This document shows positions 33,339 through 42,635 of a stretch of DNA of 64,000 nt, piece after piece; position 1 is the stretch's first letter, and every line of letters starts with the position of its first letter. This stretch comes from Shewanella sp. AS1 (GTDB lineage Bacteria > Pseudomonadota > Gammaproteobacteria > Enterobacterales > Shewanellaceae): assembly GCF_021412565.1 (NCBI RefSeq), contig NZ_JAKCLJ010000001.1, forward strand, positions 248,001-312,000. The letters run 5' to 3'. Under the pieces are notes generated by a model that was not told the DNA's origin, did not search any database, and saw only the letters and a program-made list of their open reading frames with translations. A program made the translations under genes and the position numbers.

Positions 33339-36005
33339 TTATGGACTGGGGCTCGGACTGGAGCTAGGCGTTAACTGCTGCAAAATGCGCACACACTGTT
33401 GCTCGGATTGAATCGACTTCTCTAGCCAGGCTTGGGTGGTAAGGCTCAGGGTGGGATTATCATTGAGTACCCGTTTGAGCCTGTCGATGCCGCCATAGGT
33501 GCAATTCATCGGGATCAGATATTGGCCATAGGCGTACATAAAGTCACTGCTGTTGACGCTGTCGAGGTAGGATAACTCCTCCAGGCGCTGCTCGGCTGTG
33601 GCTTGGCTCAGTGCCTTTTGTTCACTGGGATAAAGCAGGGCCATGATATCCACTAATTTTGTCAGCATGACGCTGTCGCCATCTGAACTGTGCATTTGGA
33701 TACGGTTAAACCATTGGCGCTTAAAGTTTGCTTTAGGCTGCGCTACTTCGGCTATCAAGGCAAGGCGTTCGCCCTGGGTACTGTTATCCCGTTTTTTCTC
33801 TTCCAGCAGTAGTTCATTGGCCCAGGGGTAATCGTAGCGATTAAGGTGGATAACGATTCTCCAGCGCCGTTTTTGATCCAGCGTTATCCCTTCGAGTTGC
33901 TCTTTGCCTTCCAGCAGTGCGGCAAGATGGCTCTTAGCGTGATGGCTCAGTGCCAGTTGCACATAGGTGTCGAACCAGAGGCTTTGCACCTGTGTGCCGG
34001 GCGATGTGGTGATGGCAAGGCGCAGAGTCATCTGCTCCAGCGCCCTGAGGGCTCGGCTGCTGTAATGCTGCTGATTGGGATTCATCTGTTCCAGCAGCTC
34101 TTTTATCTGATTGATTTTGCCGCTCAATATGCCCAGAACCACAGGGTCACTCTCATGTGGTGCGTTGACAAAGATTGCCCCTAAGAAGCGTTTAAGAGAT
34201 AGATCGCCGGCAAGCACACTGTCCCACAGGGTTTGCCATAACATGACTCTGAAATTGGGGTCTTCAACCTTGTGCAGTTCTTGCAGCGCAGTCGTCTGTG
34301 AAATTGGGTCAAGTTTCACTTTAACGTAACCCCAGTCCTGATAATTGGGGAAAACCAGCGCGGGGCACCTCACGCCTTGAAGACGCTTTATCTCTGTGAG
34401 CGGCCCCTTGTAAGTGACCGCCTGATTAAGATTCTGATGCAGGGCATGGCGCCCTATGGTGAACAGGCCCAGTTTGACCTTCTGCTCCCTCAGTGTGGGG
34501 TGAGCCTGGGTCGCGCTCTGCTTTATGGCGAGTCGGGTGAGACGACCGTCATTGCATGTAAATTCGGCCTCAATCTGATTAACGCCGCCCTGATAGAGCC
34601 AGGTGCGGCTCCATTCATCCAGCGGTCGCTTGGCTGCTTGGGAGAGGGCTGCGATAAACTCGCTGACATCGGCGTTGGTATATTGATGTTGGGTCAGATA
34701 CTGTTTCAAGCCCAGATTAAAGGCTTTCTCGCCCAGCAGAAAATTCAGCTGAGTTAGAAGGGCAACCCCTTTAGTCACAGTGGCTTCATTCATGTGCTCT
34801 TCGAGCAGATGGTCTGAGATCAGGGCTGACTCAATCGGGCGGCTATGACGCCTCTCTTCGGTTTGATAGAGGTTGTGTTTATCCTGATACCAGACCGGAA
34901 CTGCTTGCTCCCCAACTTGCGCTTTTTTGGCCATCAGACGAGCCAGGCTCTGGCTGAGCCAGTGTTCGTTCCAGCCTCTTGGGGTGACAAGATTGCCTGT
35001 CCACTGCTCGGCTAAGGCCTGGAGTGCAATTGCTTTGAACCTCTCTTCACTTGGCAGCGAGAACTCGAAACTGGAAGCCGCGACATTGGCCATGGCGATC
35101 TGCCCTATATCGGGCACTAAGATCTGGTCATATTTCGCGAAAGGATAGGCGGTACCGAACTGTTTCTCATAAAAACCTATCGCCTCACCTGTGTGAGTTA
35201 ACCAGGCCTGTGCATCCTGTTGTGAGGCTATCGATTGCGGCGCATAGAGGCCCAAAGGAAGCGTCTCTGTTTGATGCCAGCTCTGGTAAGGCCCGGCAAA
35301 GAGCGAAAAACTGTGGGAGCTGATAGGCGCTGTGGTGGCAAATTGCCACTGGGTATGGGTCGCACCTTGGGTCTTGCTGGCATTAGTTGCGCTAATCACA
35401 AGCCATGCCTTGGGGGCGGTGACAGTTAGGCTGAATCTCGCCTTGAGATCGCTCTGGTCAAACAGTGGCATCATCATCTGTGCGTGACTTGGCGCAAATT
35501 GAGTATAGAGATAAGCCTTGCCATCGAGCGGGTCTGTGTAACGAATCAATCCTTCATTGGTGCTGCTGTAGGCGCGGGTGAAGCTTAAATCTATCTGGTT
35601 GCCGCCTTTATTAAGTAAACCGGCTGAGAGGGTGATCTGTCTGCCGTCATAGTTGGGATAGATGCGGTGACCATTAACACTAAACTGCTGCAGCTGTGCC
35701 TGGTTGAAATCCAGCGTTAAGCTCTGGGGATCCTTAAGGTTGAATTCGATACTAGCCTCACCGCTAAAGCTATCATCCTGGGTGATATCGAGTTTTAGTC
35801 GGTACTGGAGATCGCTGATGCGTTGACCTCGCTCCCGGGCTATCGAGTCTATATTGCCAATGCTTGCCTGGGTAGCCACAGCCTTATCTGACTCCGCTAT
35901 ATTTGACCCTGCTTTATCTGATTTAGTGGGCTGAGGGCTTTGACAGGCCGTAAGGCTTAAGAAAATGGTGCCAATAATACCAAGCGTAAGCAGTTTCAAA
36001 AGCAA
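33339..36005 (-). CDS. M1-aminopeptidase-like lipoprotein lacking all catalytic residues
   Basis: 888 residues, lipoprotein signal with Cys21 (LSLTAC). The M1 fold order is recognisable: N-terminal beta domain (ISDLQYRLKLDITQDDSFSGEASIEFNL), the catalytic-like domain and an ERAP1_C-like helical tail. But GAMEN reads IAMAN near residue 305, and where HExxHxW should stand before WTGN (about residue 335) the sequence is QALAEQW; the third zinc ligand in WLxEG reads WLSQS. All three zinc ligands and the catalytic Glu are absent. I infer an envelope pseudoenzyme with a binding or scaffold role. No frameshift is seen, so it is maintained as an intact gene. Confidence 0.82.
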   Translation of the reverse strand: MLLKLLTLGIIGTIFLSLTACQSPQPTKSDKAGSNIAESDKAVATQASIGNIDSIARERGQRISDLQYRLKLDITQDDSFSGEASIEFNLKDPQSLTLDFNQAQLQQFSVNGHRIYPNYDGRQITLSAGLLNKGGNQIDLSFTRAYSSTNEGLIRYTDPLDGKAYLYTQFAPSHAQMMMPLFDQSDLKARFSLTVTAPKAWLVISATNASKTQGATHTQWQFATTAPISSHSFSLFAGPYQSWHQTETLPLGLYAPQSIASQQDAQAWLTHTGEAIGFYEKQFGTAYPFAKYDQILVPDIGQIAMANVAASSFEFSLPSEERFKAIALQALAEQWTGNLVTPRGWNEHWLSQSLARLMAKKAQVGEQAVPVWYQDKHNLYQTEERRHSRPIESALISDHLLEEHMNEATVTKGVALLTQLNFLLGEKAFNLGLKQYLTQHQYTNADVSEFIAALSQAAKRPLDEWSRTWLYQGGVNQIEAEFTCNDGRLTRLAIKQSATQAHPTLREQKVKLGLFTIGRHALHQNLNQAVTYKGPLTEIKRLQGVRCPALVFPNYQDWGYVKVKLDPISQTTALQELHKVEDPNFRVMLWQTLWDSVLAGDLSLKRFLGAIFVNAPHESDPVVLGILSGKINQIKELLEQMNPNQQHYSSRALRALEQMTLRLAITTSPGTQVQSLWFDTYVQLALSHHAKSHLAALLEGKEQLEGITLDQKRRWRIVIHLNRYDYPWANELLLEEKKRDNSTQGERLALIAEVAQPKANFKRQWFNRIQMHSSDGDSVMLTKLVDIMALLYPSEQKALSQATAEQRLEELSYLDSVNSSDFMYAYGQYLIPMNCTYGGIDRLKRVLNDNPTLSLTTQAWLEKSIQSEQQCVRILQQLTPSSSPSPSP

Positions 36006-36070
36006 ATCCTTAGTGCGTCATCCAGAAAAACGTCAGGGAATATCAAACTATATTTTCAGCCTGAGCCCAT

Positions 36071-36100
36071 AAAAAAACCAGCAAAATGCTGGTTTTTTTT
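36071..36100. terminator. Terminator downstream of lpoB
   Basis: AAAAAAACCAGC (36071-36082) pairs with GCTGGTTTTTTT (36088-36099) around a short A-rich loop. T runs occur on both strands. It ends the leftward COG3014-lpoB unit. Confidence 0.8.
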
Positions 36101-36114
36101 GGCTTGCATTGCCT

Positions 36115-36708
36115 CTACATACCGAAGAGAGACTTTGATTTTACCTTGCGGATCTCTTTTTCATCTGACCATTCGATAAGGCCGGTTTCCAGATCCATCA
36201 GACGCATAGTCATCTTGTAATAGACATCTTTGGTGCTGCCATCTTGTTTCACTATGCTGGCCAGATTGCCATAGAGCATGTACTGGGCACCGATTTGACG
36301 ACCGAAATTGATGGCCGTTGAAGGATCGACCATGCCAGAGTTGTTCTGGTAATCCAGCTGTTTGCGTACTGAGTCCACTTTGGTCATGTCGATAAAGCGG
36401 AACTTACCTGAGCGCAGCAGCTTGTTGCTGATAGAGTCGGTTACAGACTCTGTATCTATGTGCTCAGAGGTTTTGTTCTTGATGCTATCGACAAAGATGA
36501 TAGGTCTTTCATTGGCAGTGATAGCCACAACCGGTGGGAAGGTCAGCATGCTATCGACCATCTTGGCCGCGATGGCTTGTAAGTCGGTAGAACCGAAGTT
36601 TTCATTGACTGTCTCTACTTCGGTTGCATCACCATATTGCACCTTGGATTGACAGCCCGCCAGGCCGACAGCCAGTGCAAGGATAAAAAGAAGCTTGAAA
36701 TTTTTCAT
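36115..36708 (-). CDS. lpoB: Penicillin-binding protein activator LpoB
   Basis: 197-residue outer-membrane lipoprotein (lipobox LAGC, Cys19) that stimulates PBP1B during peptidoglycan synthesis. After a short linker (much shorter than in E. coli) the globular domain follows: LQAIAAKMVDSMLTFP, RPIIFVDSIKNKTSEHIDTESVTDSI, GKFRFIDMTKV, and GAQYMLYGNLASI, the LpoB/YcfM pattern. It lies 25 bp after a COG3014 lipoprotein gene on the same strand, the standard neighbourhood. Confidence 0.9.
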   Translation of the reverse strand: MKNFKLLFILALAVGLAGCQSKVQYGDATEVETVNENFGSTDLQAIAAKMVDSMLTFPPVVAITANERPIIFVDSIKNKTSEHIDTESVTDSISNKLLRSGKFRFIDMTKVDSVRKQLDYQNNSGMVDPSTAINFGRQIGAQYMLYGNLASIVKQDGSTKDVYYKMTMRLMDLETGLIEWSDEKEIRKVKSKSLFGM

Positions 36709-36733
36709 AAAAATACCGATTCCTATTAGTAGA

Positions 36734-38137
36734 TTAAATGATTATCGAATAAAAACGGGTGTAATTACCAGTATCTATTATCCAAATTAATGTGGTTTTA
36801 CCCTGTTGTACATCAATGGTTTGCCTTGCTCCTTGATCCAGTGTAATCCCATAGCGCCCCGCTGCAACGTATTGTCTGGCAATTTGTGCCTGTTTAGGCA
36901 AGGTTAACCAACTGCGCCTATCGGCCTGCTCTGTCACTATATTAAAAAGCTGTATGGCCAGCGCGCCGGCATCGAATTGATCATGTTGTCGTTTGGTGTC
37001 ACTGCGAACACTCTGCGCCATCTCTGCTTTAGCATAGACTCTGGCGGCCTGTCTCACGAGGGCGGCGGGCAATTCCTCTTTGAGCGCCGTGATGGCCAGC
37101 GCATCAATATTGGCTATAGGGGAGGCCTTAATCTGGGGCCCTAGCCCAGTTATTTGCCCTGTTGGCACAGACGCCCGTGTGGGGAGATAGGTGGCAAGTG
37201 AGGCGGTTTGCCAATTGCCCTGAATACGAAAAGGCACGGTAAAACTTTGCTTTTCTGGCACAAATCCCCGTTCGAGCAACACCACAACCTGACCTTCGGT
37301 TTTGGACGGCAGCTTGGCATCGCCCCAGCGTTTCTTAAACTCCTCATATTGAGGCATAGATAAACGCTTGGCTAAACGCACCAGATCCTGTTGCAGATAG
37401 GGATTGCTCGGCGTGATTTGTGCCGCCTTGCGATAATCGATAAAGGCATCGTTGGGCTGACCAAGCAGTTCGTAGATAAGACCTGTAGTGTAGTAGCTGT
37501 AGGCATTTAAAAAAGAGCTTGTGGTACTGCCCGCGGCGGCAGAGAGCTTATCCATCTCAGCATCGATGGCACCATTGGCCATAGACTGCACCGACTGCAT
37601 CGATTTTTCGTAACGCGCCTGCTCCATGGCTTGCAATTCGTTACTACGTCTCACCTCCACCAAGGCGCTTTGACTGTCGCCGCTAAGCAGGTAGTTCAGC
37701 GCCTGATATTGATGCACCAAAATTCGCTCATAGCCGGGGCCTCGGTAGGGGATCACATTGTCGTTGATAAGTAGGCTGCTGGCATTGGCCCCCAGATCGC
37801 TGGCGCTGATCAGCGCCTTATCATCAAATTTTTGATAGGCACTGACGGCCTGTGCATAGTATTGATTACTGGTTTGGAAATCTCCGAGAATTTGCGCGAC
37901 CCGCCCGGCTTCCTGGGCATAGAGCAGTCCGTCTGCCCCTGCTATTTTGCTATCGAACTGACGATACAGGGGCTCTGATTTAGGGTTGTTGAGCTGTGCC
38001 TTTATCGGTGAAATTTGTGATGGATAATTAATCAATATGCTGTTCAGGGCGCAGCCCGATATGCCAAGGCTGAGTATGGCTGTGATAACAGATCGCGTTA
38101 TTATCTTCTTGGCATCCAGGTTTAGAGAGATAAGCAT
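36734..38137 (-). CDS. COG3014-family TPR-like lipoprotein
   Basis: 467 residues with a lipoprotein signal (ILSLGISGCAL). The N-terminal half is helical and TPR-like: LYAQEAGRVAQILGDFQTSNQYYAQAV, then YRGPGYERILVHQYQALNYLLSGDSQSALVEVRRSNELQ, then YTTGLIYELLGQPNDAFIDYRKAAQITP. The C-terminal half is beta-rich and ends in a hydrophobic string. Such proteins are regularly encoded beside lpoB, so a link with PBP activation or envelope assembly is likely, but the function is not known to me. First gene of the unit with lpoB. Confidence 0.85.
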   Translation of the reverse strand: MLISLNLDAKKIITRSVITAILSLGISGCALNSILINYPSQISPIKAQLNNPKSEPLYRQFDSKIAGADGLLYAQEAGRVAQILGDFQTSNQYYAQAVSAYQKFDDKALISASDLGANASSLLINDNVIPYRGPGYERILVHQYQALNYLLSGDSQSALVEVRRSNELQAMEQARYEKSMQSVQSMANGAIDAEMDKLSAAAGSTTSSFLNAYSYYTTGLIYELLGQPNDAFIDYRKAAQITPSNPYLQQDLVRLAKRLSMPQYEEFKKRWGDAKLPSKTEGQVVVLLERGFVPEKQSFTVPFRIQGNWQTASLATYLPTRASVPTGQITGLGPQIKASPIANIDALAITALKEELPAALVRQAARVYAKAEMAQSVRSDTKRQHDQFDAGALAIQLFNIVTEQADRRSWLTLPKQAQIARQYVAAGRYGITLDQGARQTIDVQQGKTTLIWIIDTGNYTRFYSIII

Positions 38138-38216
38138 ATCAGGCGCATTTCCTTATATTTTCCTATTCAGATCACCCCATGGCGACAAAGTTCCGTGGGT
38201 GAACAAGGCATACAGA

Positions 38217-38426
38217 TTAATAGTGCGGCGGTGGAGTCTCTTCCGCCTGGCTGGCGATATTGCTTGGCTCAACCTGCTGCACCTTGCTGATTAAGATGCG
38301 CAGTTTCTCCTGTTGCTCTTCTACGATGCGATTAAGTTTGATCACTTGTTGATCAAGTGCTTCGATTGTACTTTCCTGAAATGCCAGTTTCATCTCAAGA
38401 TCTTCAATACGTTGTTCTAGTTGCAC
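38217..38426 (-). CDS. slyX: SlyX family coiled-coil protein
   Basis: 69 residues, nearly all one coiled coil ([43 protein letters not shown]), ending in the family C-terminal PPPHY. SlyX is small and of unknown function. It is divergent from fkpA, as in E. coli where slyX and fkpA are also neighbours. Confidence 0.92.
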   Translation of the reverse strand: MQLEQRIEDLEMKLAFQESTIEALDQQVIKLNRIVEEQQEKLRILISKVQQVEPSNIASQAEETPPPHY

Positions 38427-38580
38427 TTAGCTAGGTCCTTTTGTCAGGCTGGTAGCAAAGGGGTTGGAAAGGGTCCCCAAATGCTGATTTTTGATATCAG
38501 AAGAGAGTATACAACGGCTTAGGGGATTTGGTCATGCTAAGCAAACCTTTAGGGGAAATTGACCTTCTGCTAAAAATAGG

Positions 38581-38608
38581 TGAACTTGTGCTGCCGATGT
38601 TTGTCTGT
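38581..38608 (+). promoter_or_regulatory. Possible sigma-E promoter of fkpA
   Basis: TGAACTT (38581-38587) and TCTGT (38604-38608) are 16 bp apart, similar to sigma-E -35 (GGAACTT) and -10 (TCTGA) elements. E. coli fkpA is a sigma-E target. The -10 match is partial and the leader would be about 160 bases, so this is a weak call. The rest of the 38427-38772 gap is AT-rich with nothing else recognised. Confidence 0.35.
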
Positions 38609-38772
38609 AACTTATCGTCTTATACATCTGCTTAAGGTGAAGCGGTGCAGTGACTTGTATCAAATTAGATTAAACATAAGTAATCTAATTGGTATCTGTT
38701 AATTATTAGTATAAAGTGGTTCGTCTTAACGAGTTCAGGGTTTGAGCCCGCAAAATTGCTGAGGAAGCTTTA

Positions 38773-39543
38773 ATGAAGTCTATTTATAAAATGTCTCTGG
38801 TTGCGCTGGCGGTAGTCGGTTTAACTGCATGTAATCAAGAAGAAAAATCAAATACAGCACCAGAGGTTAAATTAGAAACTGTTGCCCAGAAGCAAGCTTA
38901 CAGTGTTGGTGCTTCTATCGGTAAGTATATGTCTGGTCATATAAAGGAGCAGGAAGCCTTAGGTATGCCTGTGGATCGTAGCCTGATCATCGCGGGCTTT
39001 AGCAATGGTCTGAGTGACGAGCTAAAACTGAGCGAAGAAGAGATGCAGACAGTGCTGCAGAATCTGGATGAGACCATCAATGAGAAGCGTCAGGCTCAGG
39101 CGGCTGAGATAGCCGAGAAAACCAAAGCTGAAAGCGCTGCTTATTTAGAGACAAACAAGGCGAAAGAAGGCGTAACTACTACCGTTTCTGGTTTGCAGTA
39201 TGAAGTGTTGAAGCAAGCTGATGGTGAGAAGCCTGCTGCGACAGATACAGTTGAAGTGCATTACGTGGGTACCCTGATTGATGGCACTCAGTTCGATAGC
39301 TCTGTTGCTCGCGGCGAGCCAGCTAAGTTCCCATTAAATCGCGTGATCCCAGGCTGGACCGAAGGTGTACAGCTGATGTCTGTTGGGTCTAAATACCGCT
39401 TCGTTATTCCTGCTGAGCTAGCCTATGGCAGCCGTGATACCGGCAGTATTCCTCCTAACTCGACGCTGATCTTTGAAGTGGAACTGCTCTCTATTGAGAA
39501 AGCGGCGACGGCAGCTGCCGAGACCGAAGCGGCGGCAAAGTAA
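38773..39543 (+). CDS. fkpA: FKBP-type peptidyl-prolyl isomerase FkpA, lipoprotein form
   Basis: 256 residues. It has an N-terminal lipobox (VGLTAC, Cys20) rather than the simple signal peptide of E. coli FkpA, so it should be membrane-anchored. The N-terminal dimerisation domain (about 35-125: QAYSVGASIGKYMSGHI through EKTKAESAAYLETN) precedes the FKBP domain (about 140-245: VEVHYVGTLIDGTQFDSS, GWTEGVQLMSVGSKYRFVIPAELAYG, IPPNSTLIFEVELLSI). It assists folding of periplasmic and outer-membrane proteins. The C-terminus is an Ala/Glu tail. Confidence 0.92.
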   Translation: MKSIYKMSLVALAVVGLTACNQEEKSNTAPEVKLETVAQKQAYSVGASIGKYMSGHIKEQEALGMPVDRSLIIAGFSNGLSDELKLSEEEMQTVLQNLDETINEKRQAQAAEIAEKTKAESAAYLETNKAKEGVTTTVSGLQYEVLKQADGEKPAATDTVEVHYVGTLIDGTQFDSSVARGEPAKFPLNRVIPGWTEGVQLMSVGSKYRFVIPAELAYGSRDTGSIPPNSTLIFEVELLSIEKAATAAAETEAAAK

Positions 39544-39565
39544 TCACATCTTTAAGATGAATAAT

Positions 39566-39588
39566 AAGGGCGCCCGGCGCCCTTTTTT
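39566..39588 (+). terminator. Terminator after fkpA
   Basis: AAGGGCGC (39566-39573) pairs with GCGCCCTT (39577-39584), followed by a T run. Confidence 0.8.
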
Positions 39589-39689
39589 GTGCCTGAGAGA
39601 GAGGCACAAGCTTGAAAGATAAACACGCCCTAGGCATTTTCGATCGTCTTAAGTTAAAATTTTCTGAGTACAAGTTTGGATATGCAGCC

Positions 39690-40064
39690 ATGGAATATGA
39701 ATTTCGTCGCAACAATTTGACCGGCACTCTGATGGCCAATTTTTCCATGGATCATGAGATCATGGGATTGTGGTTTAGCGATGAGCTTGAGGGAAACCGG
39801 GAGCTGTTGCAGCAGTTATTGGGAATTATCGCCTCATTACGGAATGGCGCTGTGACCAGCCAGCGCATTGTGGGGAGTGCTATCTCTATCGACCTGGATA
39901 ATGAGCAGGTTCGGGTGTTTGCCAATGTGCTGGAGACGCAGGAGAGTATCGAGCTCGATGAGTCTATGTCTCTGTATGAAGGGGAATCAGAAGCCTTCTG
40001 TGGCTTGGAAGATTTTGAGTCTGCTCTGCTAAGCTGGCAGGAGTTTATCGATGAGCCCAGCTAA
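39690..40064 (+). CDS. yacL: UPF0231 family protein YacL
   Basis: 124 residues from the ATG at 39690, matching E. coli YacL (120) at its start MEYEFRRNNLTGTLMANFSMDHEIMGLWFSDEL and in the C-terminal block FCGLEDFESALLSWQEFI. The longer in-frame start (TTG 39612) would add 26 residues that the family lacks. Acidic, soluble, function unknown. It stands between fkpA and the narP/narQ pair. Confidence 0.88.
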   Translation: MEYEFRRNNLTGTLMANFSMDHEIMGLWFSDELEGNRELLQQLLGIIASLRNGAVTSQRIVGSAISIDLDNEQVRVFANVLETQESIELDESMSLYEGESEAFCGLEDFESALLSWQEFIDEPS

Positions 40065-40105
40065 TTCTGTCGGCTCATCACATCACTGTTTTAGCGGTTT
40101 TTCAC

Positions 40106-40735
40106 TTACTGGTTAAGGTAGCGAACGGCCATTTCAGTGCGGGACTTGGCATTTGTCTTACGCAGCAGGTTTTTCACATGGACTTTGACTGTTCCCTCGC
40201 TGATATGCAGTTGCTCTGAAATCGTCCTGTTGCTCTTGCCTTCGGCCAACTGCTCTAAGATTTGTCGCTCCCTTGGGGTCAGGCTGTTGAGCCACTCCAG
40301 CTCTGCGTCGCTGTCTTTGATTTCCAGCATAAAGGCTTTCACAGATTCAGAGATCACCAGTTGGCCCTGCATCGTCTCCTTGAGCTTTTCCAATAAAAGA
40401 TCCGGCTCGCTGTCTTTGAGCAGATAACCATCGGCGCCAGCCTTCATAATTCGAATCACATCCTGTTTGGCATCGGAAACCGTTAGGATCACAATTCTGC
40501 TGGTGACTCCTTCCTGGCGCATGGCATTGAGGGTGTCTAAGCCTGTCATCCCCTTCATATTGAGATCGAGCAGGACGATGTCGGGTTCATTCTCGGTAAT
40601 GGCACTTAAGGCATCCAAACCACTACCCGCTTCACCGAACAGGCTGAAGTCACTGTCTGAGTTGATCAATTGGCAGATCCCCCGGCGTAATAGCGGGTGA
40701 TCATCGACAACTAAAATTGAGTAAGGTTTGCCCAT
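40106..40735 (-). CDS. narP: Nitrate/nitrite response regulator NarP
   Basis: 209 residues. Receiver domain (about 5-120) with phospho-acceptor Asp in IVLLDLNMKGMTG, Lys in DGYLLKDSEPD and Thr in VILTVSDA; C-terminal LuxR-type helix-turn-helix (LTPRERQILEQLAEGKSNRTISEQLHISEGTVKVHVKNLLRKTNAKSRTEMAV). It is the partner of NarQ, encoded just upstream on the same strand, and is expected to control nrfA next door, where a NarP-type 7-2-7 site is visible. Confidence 0.9.
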   Translation of the reverse strand: MGKPYSILVVDDHPLLRRGICQLINSDSDFSLFGEAGSGLDALSAITENEPDIVLLDLNMKGMTGLDTLNAMRQEGVTSRIVILTVSDAKQDVIRIMKAGADGYLLKDSEPDLLLEKLKETMQGQLVISESVKAFMLEIKDSDAELEWLNSLTPRERQILEQLAEGKSNRTISEQLHISEGTVKVHVKNLLRKTNAKSRTEMAVRYLNQ

Positions 40736-40788
40736 TGTGCACTCCTGAAAATTGGTTGGCTAAAGATTTAATATTCTGATTATTCGCA

Positions 40789-42495
40789 TTATTTCAGCGG
40801 CTCTCCCTCTGGAGGGAAGATCAAGCTGACAGTGGTGCCACCGGCATCATTGCCAAAAAAGTGTACCATACCCGAGAGTCGACTGGCGCGTTCGTGCATG
40901 ATACCTATTCCAAAATGTTGATCGCGTTCTTTTAATTTTTTGATGCCAATACCGTCATCGCTAATGGTGATCTCGACATTGGTATCTTTGATGATACATG
41001 ATACATGGATCTTTTTAGCGTTGGCATGCTTGATGGCGTTGAGGGTGGCCTCTCGGGTTATCTGTAAAATATGGATATGCTGGTGAGCGCCTAACAGTTG
41101 GGTTGGAAGCTTATATTCCAGGGTGATATCCGTACTCGTCTGGCCCCTGAGTTGATCCAGCATCACCTCAATGGCGTGCCTAAGGTTGGGTTCCTTTATG
41201 GTCAGGCGGAAGGTGGATAATAACTCCCGCAGTTGAACGTAAGCGGTATTTACTCCTTGGTTTATCTCTTCGAGTTGCTCATCTATCTGCGCGTCATATA
41301 CCTGTTTTTTGAGGCTTTTGGAAAGCAGACTGACTTGAATCTTCAGGAAAGACAAGAGTTGTCCCAGCGAGTCGTGCAGCTCCCTGGCGATAACGGCGCG
41401 CTCCTCCATCAGGGCCAGTTGTTGCCTTTGCTCTCCCGCGTTATGGATCAGGATTGAGCGGGCTAACATGATGGCAAAGTTCTCAAATAACGCATGATTA
41501 ATCCCGCCATTGGAGCTGACCTCTAAATACCCCAATTCGTTGTCATCGAATCTTAATGGGAAGCGGGTTTGATTGACCTGCTCTGATACCCAGCCTCCTT
41601 CGGCCTGGATACATTGGCTGGCCTCTTCGTCATTGGCGAACATGAGTCTCAGATGGGTTTGAGGTTCATGCTCTCTTAGGTGATCTAATGCGTATTTGAT
41701 CTTGCTGTTTTCCAGCTGGCCGGAGTTGAGCACTATCAGGTTGTCGTAGAGCAGCTTGAGTTCGTTGTTGGCGCGGGTGAGGGCGAAGGTCTTCTCTTTT
41801 ACTTGTGCTTCGAGATCGCCATAGAGAGTCGAGAGTTCTTTGGCGGTACTGGCGAGCGCATTACTCAGAGAGTTTATCTCTATGTATTGACTTTGAGGTA
41901 CAGTGATTTCGAAATCTCCCTTGGAGATGGTATTGGCGGCCTCCATCAACTGATCGATTGGAGAGACCAGCTTACGCTTGGTATAGCCCACGGCAAGAAA
42001 GGTGATCAACAGCATCAGACCCAGGCCGATAACCTGACTGGCGGCCAGCAGTTTAAGCTTGAAGGCGGCAAACTCTTCGGTTTCCAATACCAGCAGATCG
42101 ATAGTATCGACAAAGTCTTTGAGCGCGACGGCGTAGTCGCGGGAGTTTTCCGTTTCAATGTAGTGCTTCATCACCTCCCACTTCTGGGCCACCAGCAGAT
42201 ATTGCTCTGCTAAATCGTCAGGCGACAACCAATTGAGCGAGCGTTTGAGCGCATCAGAATAGAGAGTCGCTTCAAACTCACTGATCTTCTCTTTGGCATT
42301 CTTACTGCCTGAGTTGGCATAGAACATCAACCGGTAGCTTTGCATCCGCAGTGAGCCGGAAGCATTGATGGCACGGGCATCGCCCAAGCTGTAGACCAGG
42401 TTAGCGATAGCGAAGGTAGCCAGCCCGCTGGAAAGTAACGTAAATGTTAACATTAAGCCGAATAGAGTGGCGGTAAGACTGCCTTTTTTCATCAA
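40789..42495 (-). CDS. narQ: Nitrate/nitrite sensor histidine kinase NarQ
   Basis: 568 residues. Inner-membrane sensor: TM1 (LFGLMLTFTLLSSGLATFAIANLV), periplasmic domain starting with the nitrate-binding P-box (GDARAINASGSLRMQSYRL), TM2 (LLAASQVIGLGLMLLITFLAVGY), HAMP (SPIDQLMEAANTISKGDFEI), a central Cys-poor GAF-like part, then HisKA_3 with the phospho-acceptor His (VIARELHDSLGQLLSF, about residue 368) and an HATPase_c domain (ISDDGIGI). It lies 53 bp upstream of narP in the same unit and is divergent from nrfA. Confidence 0.92.
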   Translation of the reverse strand: MMKKGSLTATLFGLMLTFTLLSSGLATFAIANLVYSLGDARAINASGSLRMQSYRLMFYANSGSKNAKEKISEFEATLYSDALKRSLNWLSPDDLAEQYLLVAQKWEVMKHYIETENSRDYAVALKDFVDTIDLLVLETEEFAAFKLKLLAASQVIGLGLMLLITFLAVGYTKRKLVSPIDQLMEAANTISKGDFEITVPQSQYIEINSLSNALASTAKELSTLYGDLEAQVKEKTFALTRANNELKLLYDNLIVLNSGQLENSKIKYALDHLREHEPQTHLRLMFANDEEASQCIQAEGGWVSEQVNQTRFPLRFDDNELGYLEVSSNGGINHALFENFAIMLARSILIHNAGEQRQQLALMEERAVIARELHDSLGQLLSFLKIQVSLLSKSLKKQVYDAQIDEQLEEINQGVNTAYVQLRELLSTFRLTIKEPNLRHAIEVMLDQLRGQTSTDITLEYKLPTQLLGAHQHIHILQITREATLNAIKHANAKKIHVSCIIKDTNVEITISDDGIGIKKLKERDQHFGIGIMHERASRLSGMVHFFGNDAGGTTVSLIFPPEGEPLK

Positions 42496-42608
42496 TAAAA
42501 ACCCGCATTTTTCAGTAAAGATAGAGGTTATCTACTAGTATTTGTTATTTAGCGTTAACTAAAAAATTAACATTTTGATAAAAATGTGAAGTACAACACG
42601 CGCACACT

Positions 42609-42622
42609 TTGATCTAGCTCAA
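42609..42622 (+). promoter_or_regulatory. FNR/CRP-like site upstream of nrfA
   Basis: TTGATCTAGCTCAA is close to the FNR consensus TTGAT-N4-ATCAA (one mismatch in the right half) and partly fits CRP sites. In Shewanella, anaerobic respiration genes including nrfA depend on CRP, so either protein could bind here. Confidence 0.6.
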
Positions 42623-42635
42623 TTTTTCTTATGGA

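Noticed and set aside
39612..39689. Longer start for yacL
   Set aside because: It begins with TTG and adds residues absent from UPF0231 proteins, which begin with MEYEF-like sequence.
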